Positions 1 through 5,784 of a stretch of 7,164 nt of DNA are shown in pieces; positions within the stretch are counted from its first letter, which is position 1, and every line of letters begins with the position of its first letter. The notes beneath the pieces are model-generated. The model ran no database searches. It was not told the origin of the DNA and saw nothing but the letters and a program-made list of their open reading frames with translations. A program made the position numbers and the translations under genes. The DNA is from Actinosomnolentus pattersoniae (SeqCode) (GTDB lineage: Bacteria > Actinomycetota > UBA4738): positions 1 through 7,164 of the forward strand of contig JACDCJ010000103.1 in assembly GCA_013817655.1 (NCBI GenBank), written 5' to 3'.

Positions 1-690
1 GCGCTCGTGGACGATGGCCAGGCGCTGGTCGCCGGGCCGGGGGGACCAGCAGGCGGTGTGCAGGGCCATCCCGGGGTCGCCGAGGTCGCCGACCGTCTCG
101 CCGGTCCGGGGGTCGATCACGCGCAGAGCCGGATGGATCAGGTCCCCGTGCTCCGCGTGCTCCAGGCAAAGGAGCGTCCCGTCGGCTGACAGTCCCCCGC
201 GCTCGAACCCGCCGCCTCCCTCGTTGCCGATCTGGATGGACTCGCGACTTCGCAGCAGCTCCTTCGCGGGCCACCCGTCGATGGAGGCGTAGACGGCGAA
301 CCCGTCGCGGTCGCTGATCGCGGCGGCCACCACGCCGGGCGCCTGGGCCATCCCCTCGTTCCAGCCCGGAGGGACGCCGTCGAGGAACGGCGTGGTCTCG
401 CCGCCCTCGAATGGCTGAACGAGCCACCGCCCCGACTCGTCGCCGGTCTCGTCCTGGAACCACAGCACGCCCGAACCGTCGAGGGTGGGTGTGCCGTCGG
501 TTACGCCGACGGGATGGTCGGTGACCTGACGGCGAAGTCCGCTCACCCGATCCCACGCGCGCAACTGCCAGACCCCCGACCCGTTGGAGGCGTACACGAC
601 GCGGTTTGGCGCCTGCGGCGACCAGTCGGGCATCGACGTGACCGGCGCGCGGAAACGCCGCTCCCACGGGTACATGACTTGTTCGTTCAT
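1..690 (-). CDS. S9-family peptidase, N-terminal beta-propeller part (3' end outside window)
   Basis: Read on the minus strand, this is an open frame of 230 codons without a stop that runs off the window edge, so only the N-terminus is present. The protein starts MNEQVMYPWERRFRAP and carries repeated propeller-like blades: 'PDWSPQAPNRVVYASN', 'DGTPTLDGSGVLWFQD', 'GGLSADGTLLCLEH' and, near the edge, 'CWSPRPGDQRLAIVHER'. This is the pattern of the TolB/WD40-like N-terminal propeller of S9 (prolyl oligopeptidase or acylaminoacyl-peptidase type) serine peptidases, where it gates substrate access to a C-terminal alpha/beta-hydrolase domain. That catalytic domain with its Ser-Asp-His triad would lie beyond position 1 and cannot be seen, so activity is inferred. 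No signal peptide is visible, so it is probably cytoplasmic. Met1 is at 690; an in-frame Met6 at 675 is possible. No Shine-Dalgarno precedes either, but a TACCCT element lies 8 bases before Met1, which favours Met1 on a leaderless mRNA. It is transcribed divergently from the methyltransferase. Confidence 0.78.
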   Translation of the reverse strand, partial: MNEQVMYPWERRFRAPVTSMPDWSPQAPNRVVYASNGSGVWQLRAWDRVSGLRRQVTDHPVGVTDGTPTLDGSGVLWFQDETGDESGRWLVQPFEGGETTPFLDGVPPGWNEGMAQAPGVVAAAISDRDGFAVYASIDGWPAKELLRSRESIQIGNEGGGGFERGGLSADGTLLCLEHAEHGDLIHPALRVIDPRTGETVGDLGDPGMALHTACWSPRPGDQRLAIVHER

Positions 691-698
691 GGGAGCGG

Positions 699-704
699 AG
701 GGTA
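699..704 (-). promoter_or_regulatory. Candidate -10 element (TACCCT) for a leaderless peptidase mRNA
   Basis: On the minus strand TACCCT ends 8 bases before the ATG at 690. It fits the TANNNT core of housekeeping -10 elements and would place the transcription start at or one base before the start codon. There is no Shine-Dalgarno sequence. No convincing -35 element is seen. The motif is short and could be chance, but the same arrangement recurs at two other genes in the window. Confidence 0.4.
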
Positions 705-818
705 GCAGCGCCACGAGGGCCCGGTCGGTCCGACGCGGACACCACGCGCGAGCCGGCAGCATCCTGTATGCGATCGGACCCGCGGGGCGTACCCTCTGCG
801 CTGTCGGTGATGACCTAA

Positions 819-830
819 TCAGCCGGCTGA
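819..830. repeat. Perfect 12-bp palindrome before the methyltransferase RBS
   Basis: TCAGCCGGCTGA is perfectly self-complementary and ends 3 bases before the GGGAGGG ribosome binding site of the methyltransferase gene. The position would suit an operator for a dimeric regulator, or a short RNA stem affecting ribosome access. No regulator is recognised from the sequence, and a palindrome of this length may arise by chance in GC-rich DNA. Confidence 0.35.
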
Positions 831-844
831 GTCGGGAGGGACTC

Positions 845-1660
845 ATGCCCATCAAGGAAGAACGGACTGTTGCGGCCGACTTCGGGGAACGGTACGGGCG
901 TTCGGCCACGGAGGCCACGCGGGAGCTGGACCGGAGCGTCATAGGCGGCGACTTCGGTGCGAACGGCTACACGACCCTGGCCCAGGCCGACATGCTGGCC
1001 GACCGCCTGGCTCTTTCCGATGGAGATCGTCTCCTGGACGTGGGATCGGGACGGGGATGGCCGGGCCTCTATCTCGCCGGGCGGACCGGCTGCTCCGTGG
1101 TACTCACCGATCTGCCTCGCGAGGCCATGGCCGCGGCCCGCGAGCGTGCCCGGAGGGAGGGGCTCGCCGATCGTGCGCGCCTGGTGGCCGCGAGCGCACG
1201 CTGTCTGCCCTTCCGTCACCAGGCGTTCGACGCCATCGTCCATACCGACGTCCTCTGTTGACTGGCCGCCAAGCTCTCCGTGCTGAGAGCGTGCGGGCGG
1301 CTCCTGAAGCCGGGCGGCAGGACGGCCTTCTTCACGATCTTCGTCTCGCCGGGCCTGTCGAGGCGGGATCACCGGCGGGCGGTGCGGGCCGGGCCCCGGG
1401 TGGTCGCCTCGCGTCGGGAGCACCGACCCCTGCTCGAAGCGGCCGGGTTCGTCGAAATCGAGGAAACCGACGTCACGGAGGAGTTTTGGCAGACGTGCGG
1501 GCGATGGATCCAGCATGCCGGGCGCCTCGAGCGAGACCTCCGGGCCGCCCTTGGTTCCGAGCTGTTCGACGAGCAGCAGGCAGATCGCCGGGCCATGCTG
1601 GCGGCGATCGAGGAGGGGCTCCTGTCCCGTTCCCTCTTCGTCGCAAGGACGCCAGCCTGA
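845..1660 (+). CDS. Class I SAM-dependent methyltransferase with in-frame TGA: candidate selenoprotein
   Basis: ATG at 845 follows GGGAGGG (834-840) by 4 bases, a strong start. Read through the TGA at 1259-1261, the product is 271 residues, a normal size for a stand-alone class I methyltransferase. Residues 63-71 (LLDVGSGRG) form the SAM-binding motif I. D89 at the end of 'VVLTD' is the expected ribose-contacting acid, 'FDAIVHTDVL' (128-137) is strand beta-4, and 'LLKPGGR' (153-159) is the usual post-motif before beta-5. The N-terminus (Y17 to T44, with 'IGGDFGANGYTTL') and the C-terminal helices, ending 'LFVART', belong to the same chain. TGA is codon 139, directly after Cys138. Sequence on both sides is in one frame with the same G/C-ending codon use, and the gene's own terminator is also TGA, so TGA is not globally reassigned. 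A SECIS-like hairpin follows at once. I therefore read codon 139 as selenocysteine. The alternative is a fresh nonsense mutation or base-call error. The methyl acceptor is unknown. The next gene starts 79 bases downstream with no terminator between. Confidence 0.8.
1259..1301 (+). promoter_or_regulatory. In-frame UGA plus bacterial SECIS-like hairpin
   Basis: After UGA (1259-1261) and three bases, an outer stem forms between 1265-1270 (GCCGCC) and 1296-1301 (GGCGGC). An internal loop follows (1271-1272 opposite 1291-1295). The inner stem is perfect: 1273-1278 (GCTCTC) with 1285-1290 (GAGAGC), closed by a six-base loop CGUGCU at 1279-1284. The loop starts 17 bases after the UGA and has G as its second base, followed by U. 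Known bacterial SECIS elements bind SelB through an apical loop with an early G (GU in E. coli fdhF) about 16-37 bases past the UGA, on an upper stem of at least 4 bp, so this candidate meets the pattern. Codon 148 in the inner stem is AGA, the only AGA in the gene, and it is needed for pairing. Function is inferred: GC-rich DNA forms hairpins easily. Confidence 0.6.
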
Positions 1661-1732
1661 ATCGGCGTCCGGTCCCCGTTGGCGCGGGTCCCCGCTCTGG
1701 GCAATGATTCGGCTGCCCCCCAAGACTCGACC

Positions 1733-1737
1733 AGGAG
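1733..1737 (+). promoter_or_regulatory. Shine-Dalgarno AGGAG with unusually short spacing
   Basis: AGGAG lies only 2 bases before the ATG at 1740 that best fits the cyclase-domain N-terminus. Usual spacing is 5-9 bases. Either initiation is weak here, or the true start is the in-frame ATG at 1704, which would add 12 residues but has no clear Shine-Dalgarno of its own. Confidence 0.4.
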
Positions 1738-1739
1738 CG

Positions 1740-4394
1740 ATGGCCACCACGCGAGAGCTGCCGACCGGGACGGTCACCTTCCTGTTCTCCGACATCGAGG
1801 GGTCGACCCGGCTCGTCCAGGAGCTCGGCGACGGCTACCACCGAGCCCTGGAGGACCACTCCCGTACGTTCCGGGAGATCATCGCCCGCGAGGGTGGCCA
1901 CGACGTCGGCACCGAGGGCGACTCGTTCTTCGTGGTCTTCCCCAGCGCGCGAGGGGCTGTGTCGGCGGCGGTCTCCCTGCAGCGGGCCCTGGCCGGGCGG
2001 GCGGCATCCGCTGGCCCGGCCCTGAGGGTTCGCGTCGGGCTGCACACCGCCGAGGCCGTTCTTGGAGGCGACAACTACGTCGGCCTGGAGGTGCATCGGG
2101 CGGCCCGGATCTCTGGTGCCGGCCATGGAGGGCAGATCCTTCTGTCGGCGAGCACCCGCTCCGTGGTCGGCGACCGGTTGCCCGACGGCCTCTCCATCAG
2201 GGACCTGGGCGATCACCGCCTGAGGGATCTCACCCGTCCCGAGCGCCTGTACCAGGTGGTGGCGGCGGACCTTCCCGGCGAGTTCCCCGCGCTTCGCACG
2301 CTCGACAACCGCCCGAACAACTTGCCGCTGTCGCTGACCAGCTTCATCGGCCGGGCGGCCGAGCTGGAGGAGGTGAAGCGGCTCCTGGACCAGACCCGCC
2401 TCCTCACCCTGACGGGCCCCGGCGGCACCGGGAAGACGCGGCTATCCCTCCAGCTCGCCGCGGCGGCGAGCGACCAGTTCCCCCACGGGGTGTTCTTCGT
2501 GACGCTCGCGCCGATCTTCGATCCCGCGCTCGTCCCCTCCACGATCGCCCAGACGCTCGGCCTGTACGAGGTCACCGGCGGGCCGGGCTCGCCTCAGGAA
2601 CGACTGGCCGAGTACCTCCGCGACCGCGAGCTCCTGCTCGTGCTGGACAACTTCGAGCAGGTCCTTTCCGCGGCCCCGGTGGTGACCGATCTCCTGCGTG
2701 CCAGCCCGGGCCTCAAGGTGGTCGTCACCAGCCGGGCCGTCCTGCACGTTACCGGTGAGTGGGAGTACCCGGTTCCGCCACTGGGGCTCCCCGACCCCCG
2801 ACACCTGCCCGGCCTCCCCGTCCTGTCGCAGTTCGAGGCCGTGGCCCTGTTCATCGAGCGGGCCGCGGCGGTGAAGCCGGGGTTCCAGGTGACGAACGAG
2901 AATGCCCCGGCGGTCGCCGAGATCTGCGCGCGTCTCGACGGCCTGCCGCTGGCCATCGAGCTGGCGGCGGCCAGGGTCCGGCTGCTGTCGCCCCAGGCCA
3001 TCCTGGCCCGCCTGGGCAGCCGCCTCGCCCTTGCCATCGGCGGGGCCCGGGACGTCCCGGAGCGCCAGCGCACGCTGCGCCAAGCCATCGACTGGAGCCA
3101 TGACCTGCTGGATCCGGCGGAGAGGAAGCTGTTCGCGCGGCTGGCGGCGTTCGTGGGCGGGGCGGGGCTGGAGGAGATCGAGACGGTGTGCGGGCCGGCA
3201 GCGGACCTTGGGATGGATGTCCTCGAGGCCGTCGGTTCGCTCAAGGAGAAGAGCCTTGTCACGACGATCGGCGAGGACTGGGGCGAGCCGCGATTCTCCA
3301 TGCTGGAGACCATCCGCGAATACGCCGCCGAGCGGCTCGAGGAGAGCGGCGAGGCCGAGGAGATCCGGCGGAGGCACGCCGAGGTCTTCCTGGCGCTCGT
3401 GGAGCTGGCCGAGCCGAAGCTCACGGGCAGGGAGCGGATGCCCTGGCTCGATCGCCTGGAGCGCGAGCACGACAACCTCCGCGCCGCCCTGCGCTGGACG
3501 AGCGAGCAGGGAGACCACGACCGGGCGCTGACGATGGCCGGAAAGCTGTGGAGGTTCTGGCAGCAGCGAGGAATGATCGAGGAGGGGAGGCTCCGGGTCG
3601 GGGACGCCATGGCCCGGGCCGGCGGGGAGGCCGATCCGCGGGCACGGCTGAAGGCGCTGGAGGCGGCGGGCAGCCTGGCGTACTGGCAGGCAGACATCGA
3701 CGGACAGACTGCGTTCTACCAGGAGGCGTTGGCCCTCGCGCGCCGGATCGGCGACGAGGCCTCCATCGCCAATGCCCTGTACAACGCGTCGTTCCCACTC
3801 ATCTACACGGAACGGCTCGAGGAGGCCCGCCGGCACCTGGAGGAGAGCCTGGCCCTCTACGAGCGGCTCGGGGATCGCCTTGGGGTCGCACGGGTCGAAT
3901 GGGGTCTCGGCGATGTCTTCTTCGTGGAGAGACGGTTCGAGGAGGCCGAGCCGTTTCTCCAGCGGAGCCTGGCCGGATTTCGCCAGGGGGGCGACGTCAC
4001 CATGGAAGGCTGGGCGCTGTTCCTACTGGGGAGCGGTTCCCGGGCGCAGGGCGATCCCGCAGAGGCGGACGCGCGGCTGAAGGAGGCCCTGCGGCTCTTC
4101 GCCGAGGCTCGAGACGTGCCCGGCGTCCTGTTCGTCCTGGACTCTCTTGGGGAGATCGCCGCGGAGGCCGGCGACGAGGACCGAGGGTCCCGGCTTCGCG
4201 GGGCGGCCGAGGCCCTGAAGGTGTCCAGCGGGGCCGCGCTCATCGAAACCAGCAGGAAGTACTCGGGGGTCACCTCCGACGAGGAAAGGGTGACGATCGA
4301 GCAGGGTTCCGCCGGCTTCGCCGAGGGCCACCGGATGACCCTGGACCAGGCAGTCGCCTATGCGCTCGATGACGCGACGCAGGGTTCACCGTAG
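1740..4394 (+). CDS. Cyclase-like domain / STAND ATPase / TPR signalling protein
   Basis: The product is 884 residues. Residues 8-175 are a class III nucleotide-cyclase homology domain: 'TVTFLFSDIEGSTRL' with metal-ligand Asp18, 'GTEGDSFFVVF' with Asp61, 'RVGLHT' and 'VHRAARI'. After a linker, residues 199-480 form an NB-ARC/STAND ATPase: 'SFIGR' at 201-205, Walker A GPGGTGKT at 226-233, Walker B 'LLLVLDN' with Asp303, 'VVVTSR', and GLPLA at 401-405. A winged-helix-like stretch follows ('RTLRQAIDWSHDLL', 'LFARLAAF', 'ETIREYAAERL'). About five 40-residue TPR units cover 635-827, with phase-conserved 'EEA...LEESLALYERLGD' helices. No C-terminal LuxR-type helix-turn-helix is seen, so output is probably by protein contact rather than DNA binding. 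In the cyclase domain the purine-selecting Lys is Gly57 and the transition-state Asn is His119, so cyclase activity is doubtful. This architecture is common in actinobacteria as a large ATP-dependent sensor. The ligand is unknown. The start could be 1704 instead. Confidence 0.88.
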   Translation: MATTRELPTGTVTFLFSDIEGSTRLVQELGDGYHRALEDHSRTFREIIAREGGHDVGTEGDSFFVVFPSARGAVSAAVSLQRALAGRAASAGPALRVRVGLHTAEAVLGGDNYVGLEVHRAARISGAGHGGQILLSASTRSVVGDRLPDGLSIRDLGDHRLRDLTRPERLYQVVAADLPGEFPALRTLDNRPNNLPLSLTSFIGRAAELEEVKRLLDQTRLLTLTGPGGTGKTRLSLQLAAAASDQFPHGVFFVTLAPIFDPALVPSTIAQTLGLYEVTGGPGSPQERLAEYLRDRELLLVLDNFEQVLSAAPVVTDLLRASPGLKVVVTSRAVLHVTGEWEYPVPPLGLPDPRHLPGLPVLSQFEAVALFIERAAAVKPGFQVTNENAPAVAEICARLDGLPLAIELAAARVRLLSPQAILARLGSRLALAIGGARDVPERQRTLRQAIDWSHDLLDPAERKLFARLAAFVGGAGLEEIETVCGPAADLGMDVLEAVGSLKEKSLVTTIGEDWGEPRFSMLETIREYAAERLEESGEAEEIRRRHAEVFLALVELAEPKLTGRERMPWLDRLEREHDNLRAALRWTSEQGDHDRALTMAGKLWRFWQQRGMIEEGRLRVGDAMARAGGEADPRARLKALEAAGSLAYWQADIDGQTAFYQEALALARRIGDEASIANALYNASFPLIYTERLEEARRHLEESLALYERLGDRLGVARVEWGLGDVFFVERRFEEAEPFLQRSLAGFRQGGDVTMEGWALFLLGSGSRAQGDPAEADARLKEALRLFAEARDVPGVLFVLDSLGEIAAEAGDEDRGSRLRGAAEALKVSSGAALIETSRKYSGVTSDEERVTIEQGSAGFAEGHRMTLDQAVAYALDDATQGSP

Positions 4395-4415
4395 GAAGGC
4401 TTCGGCCCCGTCGGC

Positions 4416-5384
4416 ATGGCGTGGGTCGAACCATTACGGCCGAGAAACCACACATGCGGTTCGCCCGTAGTACCCGCGGCGGGTCGCGACTTCGTGCTCC
4501 ACTTCGCCCGGTGGGCGGGTCTGGCGGGAATGCTGCTCGCGGCCGGCGTGCTGCTGTTCCGCCGGCTCGTGTGGCGCCCGGTTACCTCCCGTAGCGAGAT
4601 GCCAGACGCGGTCGAGAAGCGCTTCGCCGCGAGATCCCGTCCGCTCCTGGTCGGAGCGTGGGTCGCGTCGACTGGCGCGACGCTCGTCGCCCTTCTGATC
4701 GAGCCCGGGTACGCACAGGTCGACGCGGTGAGGTTCGGCCTGGTTGTCCTCCCGCTTGGCGCGGTTCTGGCCACGGAGACCAGGTCCCCCGACCATGGAC
4801 CGACGGCTGCGCTGCTGGAGGCGGCTTCGGTTGCCGGCCTCGTGCTGAGCGCCGCCCTGACCGGCCACGTCCGGGGCAGCTCGCCGCTCGTTCCGAACCT
4901 TGCCGCCGCCGCGATCCACGTCGGCGGCGCAGCGGCCTGGGGGGGAGGGTTGGTGACGCTGCTGGTCGCCGCCCTGCCTTCGGCACGGGCGCTCTCGGGC
5001 GGCCGGAGGGTGGCGCTGCTGGCACCGGTGGTGGCCCGCTTCTCGAACATAGCCGTCGTGGCGGTGGCGGTGGCGGTGGTGGTGGCGAGCGGCGTCTACT
5101 CGGCGTGGGTGGAGGTCAGGACCCTGGGAGGCCTTACCGACTCGACGTACGGGCTGGTCCTGCTGGCGAAGCTCGGTGCCCTGGTGCCGATCCTCGCTCT
5201 GGGCGCCGTCAACAACCGGTGGATGACGCGGCGGATGGTGCGGGCCGCCGCCTCCGGCAGCTCCGAGGCGACGGCGATAGTCATGCTCCGAAGGCTCGTG
5301 GCCTGGGAGGTTGCCCTCCTGGGCATCCTGGTCGGCCTGACCGCGTTCCTCCTCAGCCTGTCACCACCCGGGCGGAGCCTTTGA
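4416..5384 (+). CDS. CopD-family copper resistance/transport membrane protein
   Basis: The protein is 322 residues with about eight hydrophobic membrane spans: roughly 33-53, 77-95, 105-120, 131-149, 161-187, 205-230, 245-265 and 293-313. Diagnostic CopD features are 'LTGH' (His151), 'IHVGGAAAWGGGL' (His168, Trp175), 'RFS' (208-210), 'GVYSAWVEV' (226-234) and 'YGLVLLAK' (245-252). CopD proteins sit in the cytoplasmic membrane and are linked to copper uptake or resistance; the two His are plausible copper ligands. In YcnJ-like proteins a CopC copper-binding domain precedes CopD. Here none is present, and the gene starts 21 bases after the upstream stop. The start is uncertain: AGGAAGG (4393-4399) is 16 bases before ATG 4416, too far for a normal site. 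An in-frame GTG at 4494, just before the first span, would remove a 26-residue leader without recognisable character. It may be co-transcribed with the upstream ATPase. Confidence 0.82.
   Translation: MAWVEPLRPRNHTCGSPVVPAAGRDFVLHFARWAGLAGMLLAAGVLLFRRLVWRPVTSRSEMPDAVEKRFAARSRPLLVGAWVASTGATLVALLIEPGYAQVDAVRFGLVVLPLGAVLATETRSPDHGPTAALLEAASVAGLVLSAALTGHVRGSSPLVPNLAAAAIHVGGAAAWGGGLVTLLVAALPSARALSGGRRVALLAPVVARFSNIAVVAVAVAVVVASGVYSAWVEVRTLGGLTDSTYGLVLLAKLGALVPILALGAVNNRWMTRRMVRAAASGSSEATAIVMLRRLVAWEVALLGILVGLTAFLLSLSPPGRSL
5058..5087 (+). repeat. GTGGCG-type hexanucleotide run inside the CopD gene
   Basis: Five consecutive six-base units occur: GTGGCG three times, GTGGTG once, then GTGGCG. They encode alternating Val and Ala in the sixth membrane span. 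Units are multiples of three, so slippage would lengthen or shorten the span without shifting the frame. It may simply reflect a Val/Ala-rich helix written in GC-rich codons. Confidence 0.6.
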
Positions 5385-5454
5385 AAGTTCCGGTCCCGCT
5401 GGATCGAGATGGAGCGCGGAGAGGGTAAACGGCGAGGGCCGAGAGTCCATCCCA

Positions 5455-5460
5455 TACACT
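5455..5460 (+). promoter_or_regulatory. Candidate -10 element (TACACT) for a leaderless FmdB mRNA
   Basis: TACACT matches TATAAT at four of six positions, including the key T-A-...-T, and ends exactly 7 bases before the GTG at 5468. Transcription would begin at about 5467, giving no usable leader. No Shine-Dalgarno precedes the gene and no clear -35 is visible. Confidence 0.45.
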
Positions 5461-5467
5461 TGCCCAT

Positions 5468-5671
5468 GTGCCGATCTACGAGTACCGCTGCGCGCAGTGC
5501 GGAGAGCGCTTCGATCGGCTCCAGCGGGCGACCGATTCGGCTCCGGCCTGTCCCCGGTGCGGCGCGCAGCGTGCCCGGCGCCTGGTCTCCCTGATCGCCG
5601 GCATGACCGGATCATCGGGCACCGTGGGTATGGGATGCGGGTGCGGGGGTGCCTGCGCCTGCGGCCGCTGA
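5468..5671 (+). CDS. FmdB-family small zinc-ribbon protein
   Basis: A 67-residue protein starting with GTG: MPIYEYRCAQCGERFDRLQ. The opening 'PIYEYRC..CG..F' and the second 'ACPRCG' give a CxxC...CxxC zinc ribbon (C8, C11, C28, C31), which is the FmdB regulatory-protein/CxxC_CxxC_SSSS pattern. 'RRLVS' after the second knuckle is also typical. The GTG is chosen because the family begins at exactly this point; the ATG two bases earlier is in another frame. The tail is a Gly/Cys run with four more cysteines (C57, C59, C63, C65), which could bind a second metal. FmdB was named from an operon for formamide/amide use, but most members have no proven role, so function here is unassigned. The gene is 83 bases from CopD, has its own candidate promoter and a terminator just after it, and so looks monocistronic. 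Confidence 0.85.
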   Translation: MPIYEYRCAQCGERFDRLQRATDSAPACPRCGAQRARRLVSLIAGMTGSSGTVGMGCGCGGACACGR

Positions 5672-5677
5672 TCGGTT

Positions 5678-5710
5678 CTTGTAGTCGGCCCCGCTTGTAG
5701 TCGGCCCCGC
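5678..5710. repeat. Exact tandem repeat of 16 bp (two copies)
   Basis: TTGTAGTCGGCCCCGC occurs at 5679-5694 and again at 5695-5710 without any spacer; the base before each copy (C) is also shared. The second copy ends inside the left arm of the terminator stem. It lies between the FmdB stop codon and the terminator and looks like a local duplication. Confidence 0.85.
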
Positions 5711-5735
5711 GGTCGCCGCGTTCCTTTTTCTTTCC
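5708..5735 (+). terminator. Rho-independent terminator after the FmdB gene
   Basis: CGCGG (5708-5712), loop TCG, and CCGCG (5716-5720) form a perfect 5-bp GC stem. It is followed at once by a T-rich run, TTCCTTTTTCTTTCC (5721-5735), the strongest T tract in this GC-rich window. It sits 37 bases after the FmdB stop codon and separates that gene from the SOS-controlled promoter. The stem is short and the T tract is broken by Cs, so efficiency may be moderate. Confidence 0.65.
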
Positions 5736-5756
5736 AGGCCTGTGTGCGACAGATCA

Positions 5757-5784
5757 CTGTCAATACGAGCTCGCTGACTATCAT
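5757..5784 (+). promoter_or_regulatory. Candidate promoter of the HNH endonuclease gene
   Basis: TATCAT at 5779-5784 matches TATAAT at five of six positions. CTGTCA at 5757-5762, with a 16-base spacer, matches TTGACA at four of six. The predicted start near 5791 would give a leader of about 24 bases carrying AGGAG (5804-5808), 6 bases before the GTG. The LexA box overlaps the end of the -10 and the start point, the right place for repression. Confidence 0.5.

Noticed and set aside
728..740. Inverted repeat GTCCG-ACG-CGGAC in the divergent intergenic region
   Set aside because: Five-base arms in GC-rich DNA are too weak to call an operator or terminator, and no T tract follows.
790..795. TACCCT as a -10 element for the methyltransferase
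   Set aside because: It fits TANNNT but has no -35, and its distance from the start (49 bases) gives no extra support.
1259..1261. TGA read as Trp through a changed genetic code
   Set aside because: TGA is the natural stop of this same gene (1658-1660) and of the FmdB gene (5669-5671), and Trp is written TGG throughout.
1280..1660. Separate 126-residue gene starting at GTG 1280, downstream of the TGA
   Set aside because: It lacks a ribosome binding site, begins in the middle of a methyltransferase helix and lacks the SAM-binding motif. It is the in-frame continuation of the 845 gene.
1671..1694. Direct repeat GGTCCCCG (1671-1678 and 1687-1694) between the methyltransferase and ATPase genes
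   Set aside because: It is only 8 bases of GC-rich sequence with no motif context, and likely chance.
815..1795. 326-codon minus-strand open frame opposite the methyltransferase
   Set aside because: The translation is Pro/Arg/Gly-rich with no domain pattern. It is a GC-rich antisense shadow of clear plus-strand genes.
2442..3836. 464-codon minus-strand open frame opposite the STAND ATPase
   Set aside because: It has low-complexity composition and no recognisable motif, while the opposite strand has Walker A/B and TPR patterns.
3188..4372. 394-codon plus-strand open frame in another frame of the ATPase gene
   Set aside because: It is Gly/Arg-rich with no domain, fully inside the real TPR-coding frame.
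4472..4484. Hairpin ACCCG-CGG-CGGGT near the CopD start
   Set aside because: It has no T tract, lies inside the likely coding region, and a 5-bp GC stem is expected by chance here.
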